From positions 306,167 to 370,166 of the forward strand of contig CADCXA010000001.1 of NCBI GenBank assembly GCA_902806565.1: a DNA stretch of 64,000 nucleotides. Direction: 5' to 3'. The notes below the pieces were generated by a model that was given only the letters and a program-made list of their open reading frames with translations, was not told where the DNA came from and searched no databases. This DNA is from Hypoxylon rubiginosum (taxonomy: Eukaryota; Ascomycota; Sordariomycetes; Xylariales; Hypoxylaceae). Position numbers and translations under genes: made by a program. Shown here one piece after another: positions 15,106 through 26,900 of the stretch. How positions within the stretch are numbered: the stretch's first letter is position 1; each line of letters begins with the position of its first letter.

Positions 15106-16686
15106 ATTCTTTTTTTATTACAAAGAAATTACAGTTTAAAAAAACTTTATAACTAATAAAAAAAAATATTTTTATAAATATAATTAAAATAAAATATATA
15201 TTTATAGTTTTTTATATATTAAAGTTATAAAATACTGAAAAACGTATAAATTTTTATACTTTAAACTAAAAATATAGTTTTTAAAAATAAAAATTAAATA
15301 TTTTTATAATAATAAAAAATATAATAAAAAATCTAAAAAACTAAGCCAGTTAATAAAATAAGCGTAGTAATTTATTTTATATTAATAATATAGGATAAGG
15401 TGAAAAAAATAATAGTTAATTAAGGTGTTACTAATATTAAAAAACCAGAGAAATATTTAAAAAAATCTTATAAAGATTAAAAGAAACTAATAAATATAAT
15501 AAGATTTAATAAAAATAAAATTATATAATAAATTAATAATATAATTAAATAATAAAGTTTAAATATAAAATGTTTAATAATTATATAATATTTTTTATTA
15601 ATATAACTATAAAAAAAAAAAAAGGAATATTTTAAAGTTAAAAATAAAAATAATTAATATTTATTAAAATTATAATTTTATTAAAAGTAGAAATTAAGTA
15701 ATTAAATTTTTATTAATATATTTATTTTTTTTATTATAATATTAATTAATTAAAAATATTTATATTATTTTTTATATTAAAACTAAAAAAAGTAAGATTA
15801 ATTAATTTAAAAGTATATAAAACTACGGATATATTAATATATTTAATTTTTTTATAAATTTTTTTAATAATATTATATATTAATAAAAACTTTATTTAAA
15901 AATAATAGTTTTATTTTAAATATATATTTTTATATTGTAATAATATGTTTATAATTATTAAATATTTTTTAAATTTTTTAGTTTTTATATAATTATAAAA
16001 TAATTAATTAACTTTTTTTTTTTTTAAAAAATAATTTATTTTATAATAATATTTAATATATTATATTATATATATAAAATCTTATATATAATAATATTTT
16101 TTAAACTATATTTATATAATTAATTAAATTTTAAATATTAATATATATCTTAAAAAAAAATAAATTTATAAATTATAAGATTTTAATAATAAAAAACAAA
16201 TAATCTTTATATTTTTTAAATTATAAAAAAATATTTATTATATTTTTAATAATAAAAATAACTAATTAAATTAAGGTAAATATATAAAAAAATATAATTT
16301 TATTAAGTTATATTTATATATTTATATTAAATTAAGTTATTAAGTAAATATATAAAATATAATAAAAGCTTTTTCTCTTTTTAATTAACATTATAAATTC
16401 TTTCTTTAAATATTTTATCTTAAATTAAATTTATATTCTTTTTATTTTATTTTTATAATAAATATTAACAACTAGTTAAATTTTATTATTATAGTAAATA
16501 ATTATTAAGCTTTATTATAAAAATTTATAAAATATATTAACTTATTTACTATATAATAAAATAACAAGATTTTAAATATATTTTATATTATAAATAATTA
16601 AATATAAGTTTTAAATGTGTAAATATAAAATATAAATATATATAATATTTATTTAAAGTTATAATTAATTAATTAATAAACTTAAA

Positions 16687-16834
16687 ATTATAAACCATTA
16701 TATAATAAGTAAATTTCAAGTTTTAAATAATTATATTAAAATTATAAACATTTATATTAAAATTATAAATATTTATATTAAAATTATAAACTATTATATA
16801 ATAAATAGGTTTTAAGTTTTAAATAATTATATTA
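16687..16834. repeat. Duplicated 52-bp segment with 21-bp internal repeats
   Basis: A segment at 16687-16738 recurs at 16783-16834 with a few transition differences. Between them the motif AAATTATAAACATTTATAT is repeated at a 21-bp period. Confidence 0.6.
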
Positions 16835-18244
16835 CAAATAAAATCACGGTATTAAATAAATAAATAAATACGTGTTTTAAAAAGCTAAAAATATAATTAA
16901 TAACATTATAAATAAAATAATATTTTTTATTAATAATAACTAGGTTTTAATATATAATATAAATAAAAATATAAATAATATAATATGTTTAATAAATAAT
17001 AAAATAAATATATTTACTGTTAATTTATAATTTTTTTAAATATTAAAAATTAATATTTTAATTAAGGATTTTTTATAAATAATATTAATAATTAATAATT
17101 TAACTAATAAATATATATATATATATTATATTTATTAATATTAATAATATTTATTATAAAAACGGAATTTAACTATTTTTTTAAATTATTAAGCCTGGAT
17201 TTTTATAACACATTTTTTATTAAATATAAAAAACTTATTTAAATATATAAAGTGATTATTTTAAATTTAAAATATATAGTTTAATTTATAAAAAAAAAAA
17301 AAGATATTTTTAAAGATATTTAAGGGTTATAAAAACTATAAAAAGGTAATTTAAAATTTTATATTTTTTATAAATATTTATAAATAATAAGTAAAAAATT
17401 TAAATAAATTAAAAAATATTTATTTTATAGTTACTATAAATAACTTTATTTTAATATTATTTATATTATTTATTATATTATTTTATATGGTTTTATATAT
17501 TATTTTTTATGTTATTTTATATATATTTATATATAGTTTTTAATATGGTTTTTTAATTACTTTTATTATTTTAATATTAAGTAAATTATATTTTAAATAT
17601 TTAAATAAGTTAAATAAATTTATATTTTTTTAATAAAAAACATAATAAAAAAAGTCTAGAAAATAAAATAAAATAAAAATAAAGTTATAATATTTTAAAT
17701 AATTAGGTAGCTATATAATTTATTTATATAAATATAAATTAAAGGTTAATTTCCAGCGAGTTTTTATTAATAATTTTATAATTAAGCCTTGGTTTTAATT
17801 AATTATTTATTTTTAATTTTTTTATATTTATTATAACGGTAACTAATAGTTACTCGAAATAATTTTAAAAGGTCGGAATTATAAGAAAAAAAAACTATTA
17901 ACACTTTAAATACTATTATTTTTATTATAAAAAATAATTTTAAGTTAAAAAATAATTTCAAATTAAGAAATAATTCCTTATAACGGAATAATTCCGGCTT
18001 TATAAAAAATCAAAATATTATTCTAATTTTTTTATTATTATTTTAATATTAAGGTTTTTTTTTTTATTATTTTATATTTTATTTTAATATATATTATTAT
18101 ATATTTATTTTAAAACCTTTTTTTTTTTTTTATTATATTTAAGATTTAAATTATCGTTTAAATTACGTTGTTTTCTTTAAGTTTAATTACGTTATTTAAG
18201 CTAAGGAAATTAATAATAAGGTTTGGTTATTTAATATAATAAAA

Positions 18245-18510
18245 ATTATAAAGTAATAATTTTAAAGCTATTTTTATTATTTTTTAAAAGTAATTATTTT
18301 ATTAAAAAAAATCATTATTTTTTTAAAACTATTCCTAATAGTAGTAATTATTTCTTAAAAGTAATTATTTTATTAAAAGGAATTATTATTTTTTTAAAAC
18401 TATTCCTGGTAGTAATAATTATTTTTTAAAAGTAATTATTTTATTAAAAAAAATTATTATTTTTTTAAGATTATTTTTAGTAGTAATAATTATTTTTTAA
18501 AAAAAACCAT
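18245..18510. repeat. 71-bp tandem repeat, about 3.5 copies
   Basis: The motif AAAAGTAATTATTTTATTAA recurs with an exact 71-bp period (its G falls at 18290, 18361 and 18432, with a degenerate fourth unit near 18503). Each unit also holds an ACTATTCCT-type segment. Differences between units are mostly C/T and G/A transitions, consistent with RIP acting on a tandem array. Confidence 0.75.
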
Positions 18511-19542
18511 TCTTATTTTAATATTTTATTTTATTGCCACCTTATATATTAAAAAAATAATTCTAAATATAAAAATTATAACTAAATTTAAATATATTAA
18601 AACTATTATAAAATTTTAAAGCTATTTTTAAACAGTAAAATCTTGTATTTTATTATATAAATTAAGTGTAAAAATATATATAAAACATGGAATTATTTTT
18701 ATTACTATAATTATTACTATTTTAAGTTTATTTTAAGCAACTATTAGTTACCGTTATAATAGTTTTTTTATTTTTAATTATTTTATTTTTAGTTTTATTA
18801 TTTTTATTATATTTATTATTATTATTTTTATTACTATTATTTTTATTACCGTTTTTACTATGTTTAATTTAAATAAATATTATATAAATTAATTTAAACT
18901 TTTAATTTTTAAAATTAATTAATATTTATTAATATAATTATTTTTTTTTATTTTAAATTAAGAAATTATATAGTAATTTACTGTTATAACACGAATTTTA
19001 TACGGATAAAATTAATAGTTTTATAAAACTAATATACTTTATATTATTATATAATAAATAAAATAATTTATTAAATTAAAAAAAAAATATATTTTAATTA
19101 TTAATATTTAAAAGTTTAATAAATATATATAAATATAAGTTAGTAATTTTTTTTTATATCACGTTTTTATATATAAATAAAATAATTATATTAAAAAAAA
19201 ACTTAATATTTAATATTATTAAATATTATATTTATAATTTAAAGTTAAATTATATTATAAATTATTATTAATTTAATTAATTAATATAAAAAAGCTTTTA
19301 TATTAAATCCGGCTTTTTAATATAATAAAGGTTTTACGTTTAATTATAAAATAGTTATTTATAATTAAATTAATAAATTTAATAAACAGTTAAACGGCTT
19401 TATATTTTTAAGTAAGTTTTTTATAAAATTATAAATAATTAATTAATATAGGTATTTTAAAAAAGGATTTTTTAATAAATAAATTTTTAATAAAAGTATT
19501 TAATTTTATATTTTATTTTTTTATTAACTATAGATAAATAAG

Positions 19543-19668
19543 TATTTCTTTTTTTTTTATTTTTTTTTTTACTTTTTTTTTTGTTTTTTTTTTTGGTTTT
19601 TTTTTTATTTTTTTCTTTATTTTTTTTTTATCTTTTTCTTTACTTTTTTTTTTACTTTTTTTACTCGC
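19543..19668. repeat. T-rich polypyrimidine tract
   Basis: About 125 bases consist of T runs interrupted by single C, A or G, ending in ACTCGCC. It is strongly strand-asymmetric compared with the surrounding A/T-balanced sequence. It may be a mutated CT microsatellite. Confidence 0.6.
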
Positions 19669-22337
19669 CTATAAATTTATTAATAACGTGAAATTAATAA
19701 TAAAATAAGTTTTTTTTTTTAATAAAAAAATAATATAAATAATAACTTTAATATAAAAAACTTTTAATATTTTTATTTATTTTAAAAAATTTATTTTATT
19801 TTTAGTAAAAATAGGTTTAAAACTAATAATTATATAATAACTTATTTTAAAGTTTCTTGCTTTTTTTTATATATTATTATATAAGTTTTAAAAATTTTCT
19901 TTTTTATATTTATTATTTTAAATTAAAATATTATATTTTTATTATAAAAATTATTAAATATTATTAATTTATAATTAAAAAATTTTATTATATAAAAATA
20001 TCTTTTAGCTTAAATTTAAAAATATTAAATAAACTGGAAATACTTAGCTTTTTAAAAATAAAAAAGTAATTTAAAATTAAATTTATAGTAAATATTATTA
20101 TAAAATTAATAATATATAAATTAATTATTATTTTTAAAAAAAACCTAAATTTAATATTTTATTAAAATCTATATATTAATTAAATAAAAAGTTATATAAA
20201 TTACATGGATTTATTATTAACTATTTTATAAACTAATATATATAATATTTTTTTACTAGTTTTTATAATAAAAAAAATATAAAAAATAATTTTTATTTAT
20301 AAAATTATCTGGTTTTAAAACTAGTTATATATTAAATGTTTTATTTTTTTATATATAGTTATTTTTTTTTTTAAAACGTTAAATATATATATAATATTTT
20401 TATTAATAATATTAAAATTTTTAAAGTAATTATATTATAATATGTTTTTATTTAATATACTTTTAATTAACATATTTTTAACTAACATATTTTAAATTTT
20501 TTTATTTTTTTATAAATTAATAAAAAGTTATATAAATATATTTAAATTTATTATATAAGTTATATTATTTATATTATTTATAATATAAAAAATAATAAAT
20601 ATATTAAATTAAATATTAAATATAATATATTACTTATATTTTTTTTTTTATTAATTAATAACTATAATATAAAATTATAAACAATAATATAAATATATTA
20701 AATAAAAGTTTTTATTAAAGAATTTATAAATATCTTTATAAAAATAATCTAATTAATATTTATATTTATTAAATATTATTTATTAATTATTTTCTAAGTA
20801 ATAATTTTAATATAAAAACGTTATAAAAAGTAAAAATATTAAAGTTATTATAAATAAAAATATAATATAAAAAAGTTAATAATTATATAATTAAAAAAGT
20901 TTAATAAAAGTAACAACTACCTTTTTTTACTTTTTTTTATATTTTTTTATAAATGATTTTTTATTATAATTTAAAAATAATTAAGTTATTTATATTATAT
21001 AATAACTTATTAAATTATATGTTTTTATTTATAAAATTATTATATTAAAAATAAAAAATTATATATATTTAAAATTAAAAAAATAAAATTAAAAAATTAA
21101 CGGTTAATAATTTCATTTATTTTAATTAGTTGTATTTTATTAATTATTTAAGTAAAGATATTTTTTTTAAATATAAAACTATTATATAATGTTTTATTTT
21201 TTTAATAAATTAATAATAATATATATAACGTATTAATATTTAAATAATTTTTAAAATAAATTAAATATAAATTAAGAAATATATAAAAAATTAATATATA
21301 AAAGTTAATATATATAATTATAATTAATTAAAAGTATATAATTTAATTAAATAAGTTTAAAAATAATATTAAAAAATTTATAAAAAAGGTTTTTTATTAT
21401 TAAAAAAAAGTAATAATTTAATTTAAACCGTTAATAAAAATTCCACTTTTATTATAATAAGAAATTTATTTTTATTTTAAGCTATTAAAAAGAATTTTAT
21501 TTATATTATAATAAAAAGTAAATTTTTAGTTTATAATTTTTTAAATAAAAAGTTTTTAATAGCTTATATTAAAATAAATTATTTATTATAACTAGGGATA
21601 TAAATAAATGTTTTAATATTAAATATACGTTAAAAATATTTTTTTTAATATAATTAAAAATAGTTTATTATATTAACTTATTAAAATTTAAAAAATTCCT
21701 TTTTATTATATAATAATAATTAATAAAAATATTTAACGTATTATTTTTTAAACTTTAAAATCTTATTAAAAACTTTAAATATAATCTTTAAAAATTATAA
21801 AATAATAAAATAATAATAAAAATTTATTACTTTAATTTTTTAAAAAGCTAATAATAAATAAATTTATTTAAACTAATAAAAAAATTTAAACTAATTTATA
21901 ATAATATTAAAAAACCATTTTATATATTTAATTATAAAATTAATATTAATAAAAAGTTTATTAATATAAAATAAAAACTTACTTATATTTTTTAATTGGT
22001 TTTTTAAGTTAATTAAATTTATAAATTTAATATATATTAAAAATGTTTTTATTTTACTTTATAAATATTAAAACTAATTATTTAAAAACATTAACTTATT
22101 AATTAAATTTAATAAATTACTAAGGAAATTTTTTATAGTTAATTTTATATACTTAGTTATCCGCTTTTTTAAGTTATTTAATAAAATATATTTTACTATA
22201 TTATTAATATTAATATAAAGATTTTTTAACGTTAAAAACCTTATCGGAAAAACATTTTATAAATATTATATATTATTTAAAATCTAAGGTAAAATCTAGT
22301 GATTATTATTTATATAATTATTTATTATATTTATTAT

Positions 22338-22519
22338 TGTTAGATAATAAGAGGTTATTCTGGAGGACCTATTCAGGTCCTGCGCACAGGCCAACGGCCG
22401 GAGCCGCAATAACCTTATTACGAGGCTATTCTAAGGAATCGCGAGAACACGTACAATTAGGAGACACACACTTAATACACACAATTAACCCCCTAATTGA
22501 ATACACACGTTATCTGACA
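22338..22519 (+). repeat. 5' LTR of intact copia element (182 bp)
   Basis: It starts TGTTAG and ends CTGACA and is identical to the 3' LTR at 27963-28144. Inside it are nested inverted repeats: AGGACCT/AGGTCCT at 22364-22370 and 22375-22381, enclosed by an imperfect outer pair at 22346-22359 and 22408-22419 (GGTTATT/AATAACC core). A TATATA-like sequence lies just outside the LTR near 22553; whether it is the core promoter cannot be decided from sequence. Confidence 0.95.
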
Positions 22520-22533
22520 ATTAAGAGTCTCAT
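22520..22533 (+). other. Primer-binding site complementary to tRNA-Lys(CUU) anticodon arm
   Basis: Directly after the LTR the sequence ATTAAGAGTCTCAT is the reverse complement of ATGAGACTCTTAAT. This matches nucleotides 26-39 of eukaryotic tRNA-Lys(CUU) as I remember it: anticodon stem GAGA/TCTC and loop CTCTTAA. There is no TGG, so the usual pairing with a tRNA 3' CCA end is excluded. The geometry matches Drosophila copia, which primes from a 39-nt 5' half of initiator tRNA-Met. The same 14 nt, altered only by C-to-T and G-to-A, follow the LTR of the mutated relative at 55370-55383. Confidence 0.7.
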
Positions 22534-22668
22534 TCGCTCAAGAATCAAAGAGCTATATACGAATAACGATACGTGACCTTCAATTAGCCGAAAACCACAA
22601 AATTACGAAACGGTTACATCAACGAAACCTTCCACAACCCGAATCCGACCAATAGCAAAGAAGACGGC

Positions 22669-23928
22669 ATGTCGAAAGCAGTAGAAGAGAAGGTCTTTTA
22701 CAACGGCCCAATTGACTGGGAACGATGGGATAGAGAGTTCCAAACAAAGGCTATTGACCTAGAACTTTGGAAGTACATCAATCCTACAGAAACGTTAGAA
22801 TGGCCAGAGGAGCCATTCCAGCCAGACGTTGGCGACTATCCAAAGAAAGCTCAACGGATAACGCGAAATTCATCGAACAACAGTTCCCAAACTGCGATAA
22901 ATGAAAGTCAAGAGGAACAAGTCGAAATAGGTGGAAGACCTACAAGTCTAGTAGAGATGACGAAGGAAGGCAGAGCCATCTACAAGGAAGATTGGACCTT
23001 CTATAGTCACGATCACAAGATCTATCAGACTCATCGACAAGCAGTCAAGGAACTGAGGAACTGGGTCACCAACTCTGTATCCTTGAATTACCGAGACACG
23101 TGCTTTGGCCCAACAGACACCTTGTACGAGTGGTACAAGAAACTGTCTGCCACTGGCAAAGTGTACAACAATCAATTGAAGCCACAGGCTCAAGAACGAT
23201 ATAAGAAAGCAGTGCAACGACTGACAAAGATGCCTAAGAACTTCGAGGCATGGATAACTGAATGGGAATCAGCCATCGCAAATGCAAAGGCAAAGGGCCT
23301 TACAGATATCACCGACAGCCGACTACTAATGAAGGATCTTGAAGTTGCACTTGGCGGCATTCTAAGCAACTGGGTGACCAGTTATAGACTGCTGAGCACT
23401 GACAAGATCAGAAGCGACACGCTCAGCTACTTAGATGTAGCAGCTGCCTTACGCGAACACACATCCTTACAACTAACTCTTGCACGGCCCCGCCCTGCGA
23501 AGGGAGCATTCGCTGCTCAATTCGGCAACACGGAATCTGATCACGACAGAGACTCAGATACCGAGCCGGGAAGAGAAAAGGACGCCACTCCTGGACCCTC
23601 TGATCGATCAAAACGAGGCAGAGGTGGTAGGAGCCGCGGCAGATCACGAGGCCGAAGCAGTCTAGATAGACGAGCTGAGTCAACCAAGAGAAAACGAGCC
23701 GACACATCTGCCGATCGCCCACGAGAAACCAACACTCCATGCCCAGCCTGCTACGGCTACCACGAGATTCTCGACTGCTGGTATATTGTTGAAGACAAGG
23801 CTCCAGAAGACTGGACCCCAAACTTCACCGCAAAGAGAATGATCGAACACAAGATAACTGAAGACAATACGTTTGCTGAGCTAGTCAAGAAGACAAAGAA
23901 GAGGTCATCTGCGCAAAGTGGGGATTGA
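22669..23928 (+). CDS. gag: Gag polyprotein of copia element (419 aa, ends at UGA)
   Basis: Gag forms the virus-like particle that packages element RNA. The start is the first ATG after the primer-binding site region. The N-terminal part (about residues 10-60) is rich in Trp and acidic residues, as in copia Gag proteins. Residues about 100-280 form the helical capsid-like region. The C-terminal third is basic with RGRGGRSRGRSRGR-type repeats and then a zinc-knuckle-like CPACYGYHEILDC (C-x2-C-x3-H-x4-C, one residue shorter than the usual C-x2-C-x4-H-x4-C). The frame ends in TGA followed by CTAG, and the same frame continues open into pol. The product is therefore probably both free Gag and the first part of a readthrough Gag-Pol. 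Confidence 0.93.
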   Translation: MSKAVEEKVFYNGPIDWERWDREFQTKAIDLELWKYINPTETLEWPEEPFQPDVGDYPKKAQRITRNSSNNSSQTAINESQEEQVEIGGRPTSLVEMTKEGRAIYKEDWTFYSHDHKIYQTHRQAVKELRNWVTNSVSLNYRDTCFGPTDTLYEWYKKLSATGKVYNNQLKPQAQERYKKAVQRLTKMPKNFEAWITEWESAIANAKAKGLTDITDSRLLMKDLEVALGGILSNWVTSYRLLSTDKIRSDTLSYLDVAAALREHTSLQLTLARPRPAKGAFAAQFGNTESDHDRDSDTEPGREKDATPGPSDRSKRGRGGRSRGRSRGRSSLDRRAESTKRKRADTSADRPRETNTPCPACYGYHEILDCWYIVEDKAPEDWTPNFTAKRMIEHKITEDNTFAELVKKTKKRSSAQSGD

Positions 23929-23966
23929 CTAGTTCGAGTAATTGGGAGAACAAAAGGAACGTTCTC
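23926..23966 (+). promoter_or_regulatory. Stop-codon readthrough signal UGA-CUA-G between gag and pol
   Basis: TGA at 23926-23928 is followed by CTAG. From 23929 the gag frame is open without interruption to 27891 and the two proteins overlap in no other frame. UGA CUA is the established efficient readthrough context, known for example from fungal peroxisomal isoforms of glycolytic enzymes and from several animal mRNAs. Starting 17 bases after the stop is a small perfect hairpin, GAGAAC (23946-23951) with GTTCTC (23961-23966), which may help. No ATG near the start of the pol frame is needed or evident. Readthrough is inferred, not shown. Confidence 0.75.
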
Positions 23967-26900
23967 AACTCTACAGGCCGCATTCGGAGTCAATACCTAT
24001 CCCTTGAAGAACTCAGCAATTCTGGACTCAGGGACCACTATTCACATCTTCAATCGACTCAGCCGATTCCTGTCATACCGAACAGCACACACTGGAGACG
24101 CGATCTTCGCAGGAGACTCAGTTGTGCCTGTACAAGGATATGGAGAAGTGGATGTACGTCTAAAGAGTCCAGAAGGAGCAAGGCTCCTACGATTGCGAGA
24201 CGTAGCATACTGTGAAGGATTCGCATGCAATGTGGTGTCATTGAGGCTCCTAAGAAGAATGGGATACTGGTGGGACCACAAAGGCACGAATAACTGCCTA
24301 CGAAGAAAGGATGATTCCGTCCTGTGCACCATTATTGACAGACAGGACCAATACGTCTTGGAGGATCTTCCTGAGAACTTCACCAATTACTCATTCCACA
24401 CAAGAAGCGTCAAGTTTAACAGCTGGACGGAGCGACCTCCAAGCACGGCAACTAGCGAACTATGGCACCTACGATTCGGCCACCCAGGACCAGAAGCCCT
24501 TAATCACGCGACTGGTCACTCTCGGGGGGTGAAGATTAAGGAGTCTGGCCCAACCAAGAAGACCGATCGAATCACTACAGTGAAGTGCGACGCGTGTGGC
24601 TGTGGAAAGGCCAAGAAGCTCAATTATCGCAAGCGTCGCGAACGACCAAGCAAGCCAGGTGAACGTTTAGCTATTGATTTCCACGACTTGGAAACAGACT
24701 CTCAAGGATATTGGTGTATAATGCTGATCACTGATAGATGTACGGGATGGGCCTGGGACTTCTATCTCAAAGATCGTACTTCAGACTCAATTATCGAAGT
24801 CCTAGACTGGATATTCGGAATCATTCGGAAACAGCACCAACTCAATATTGAAGCTATCGAGTGTGACAACGAGCTAGTGACAAGAAAGCACGCCGTACGA
24901 GATCACATTCAACAGACACACCATATTAAACTCGAGCCCTCGGCACCAGATACGCAAGATCAGAATGGAGGCGCCGAACGCTCGGGGGGTGTAATTAAGC
25001 AGAAAGCTCGAACGATGAGAATAGGATCAAAGCTTCCGAGTTTCCTATGGGTAGAGGTTTTCAAAGCTGCTACCTACCTCTACAATCGCACTCCTAAGTA
25101 TAACCTCAACTGGCAATCTCCATACGAGCGCTTCTACACTTATTTGGCTTTCAGAGACGGTGTAGTCACCGACAAGAGACCACATCAAGCTCACCTAAGG
25201 GTGTATGGATGTAAGGCGTTTGCGCTCACTGCAGAGGCAAAGCGAAAACAGAACCGACGCCAACGTCTCAATCCGAAAGCATGGATAGGCTACCTAGTAG
25301 GCTACAGCTCCACGAATATTTACAATATCTGGGTCCCTACGTTAGGACGAGTCATCAAAACACGAGACGTCACATTTGACGAAGACACTACGTTCAACGG
25401 AGATATCTCATCCTTGAAGGATGACCTGTTGCACACAACAGAGGAGAATATCCGAGACCTAGTTAACCAGGTCGCCACCCTGCAAAACGCAGAAAGAGAG
25501 GCTGACCCAGGGCCATCGGCTCCTGAAGAAGACGAGACAGAGGCAGAAATGCCAGCAGAAGATGAAGGCGAGCAAGACCGTGAAGTGGATGGCGATAACG
25601 GAGAATGTGACAACGAAGAAGCTGAAGGGCTTGATCACCCCTACACTGAAGCTGTATTCATGCCATACCCTACTCCCGATGCTACTCCTCCACCGGCTGC
25701 TTCGTTATTCACTGCAACAATAAGAGAAGGGTTGAGCGCCGTGAATCACGCCTCCCCGGATACCGACATAGAAGAAGGGTTGAGCGCCGTGAATCACGCC
25801 TCCCCGGATATGATCAAGAAACCAAGGTTGAGCGCCGTGAATCACGCCTCCCGCAACAAAATAGAGAAAACAAGGTTGAGCGCCGTGAATCACGCCTCCC
25901 GAAACAAAAATATGAGAGACGCTGTCCCAGTAGGTCGAGCTGCAGCTCTCAGCGCGCTCCCGAAGCAGACCAAGAGGGATTCACCCACCTCTTATTCCGG
26001 AGCCACGGACCACGCAACGAGTTGGGAGGCCACGTTCAATGCAGGACGCCTAACCTCGGCGATGGGATCAATGCACGGAAAGCCAGTGAGCAAGGCACAA
26101 GTAGCACGGATGACACATCATCCGCGACGCTATCCTACAAGCCAAGCAAATCCAAATTCAGTACCACGCCCGGGATCATATGAACCTGAGAGGCTGCAGA
26201 GACTCCTGCAAAGAAAGCAGAGAATCCATAGGAGGGATCTACCACCTCCCCCGAAAACTCACAAGGAGTTACGGGACCATGCCCTAGGGCAAGGATTCAG
26301 AGAAGCTGAGAAATCACACCTGGATAGCCACAAGGAGATGAACTCCTGGGTTGAATGTGAACAACAGACCGCTAATGGCAAGCAGATTCTAGACTGCATG
26401 TGGGTATACGTGTATAAATTCGATAAACACGGATGGTTTATAAAGTGCAAAGCAAGGCTGGTGGTCCGAGGAGACCAGCAGACCAAAGACGAGCACCTAA
26501 ACACCTACGCCTCAACATTAGCCGGAAGATCATTCCGAACCCTTATTGCAATTGCAGCAAGATTCGACCTCGAGCTAATCCAGTACGATGCAGTTAACGC
26601 ATTCGTGAACGCAAATCTAGACAAGGAAATCTATATGAGGATGCCTCCAGGGTACCGGAAACGCCAGACCATTCTACGTCTGCTGAAAGCGTTATACGGA
26701 TTGAGAGAATCTCCCCTACTTTGGCAAAAGGAGCTGACCAAGACACTCACGGAATTAGGCTTCTCAGCCGTTCCCCACGAGCCTTGCTGCTTCTCCAAAG
26801 ACGGAGTGCTAATCTTCTTCTATGTTGACGATATCGTCCTCGCATACCAAGGCCACAGGCAACAAGCAGTAGACGCAGTGGTATCACAGCTACGAGAGAA

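Larger units (their letters stand above)
1..22332. other. AT-rich RIP-type isochore, left block
   Basis: This block is almost entirely A and T. Individual 60-base lines counted by eye hold about 4-7 G or C. The remaining C is mostly followed by T, A-poor contexts or C, while CpA and TpG are strikingly rare, which is the signature of RIP (C to T, preferred at CpA, on both strands). Stops occur in all frames and I see no coding region. Several tandem repeats and one perfect palindrome are listed separately. I infer decayed transposons, but apart from these repeats I could not assign a family to any part of this block. Confidence 0.85.

Noticed and set aside
1..22332. Mitochondrial or plasmid DNA explaining the extreme AT content
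   Set aside because: There are no mitochondrial genes, rRNA, tRNA or long reading frames. CpA/TpG depletion and transition-only LTR differences fit RIP of nuclear repeats, and spliced nuclear genes lie in the same window.
22337..22576. Small protein frame across the 5' LTR (and its twin in the 3' LTR at 27884-28159)
   Set aside because: It starts at TTG at the insertion boundary and simply reads through LTR sequence. There is no protein-like pattern and no ATG.
24004..24006. Independent start of pol at 24004
   Set aside because: The codon there is TTG, and the frame is already open from the base after the gag stop, so this position has no special status.
25729..25920. CRISPR-like array (27-bp identical repeats with 21-bp variable spacers)
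   Set aside because: The repeats are exactly in frame within the pol coding sequence of a eukaryotic retrotransposon, there are only four units, and no cas genes are present.
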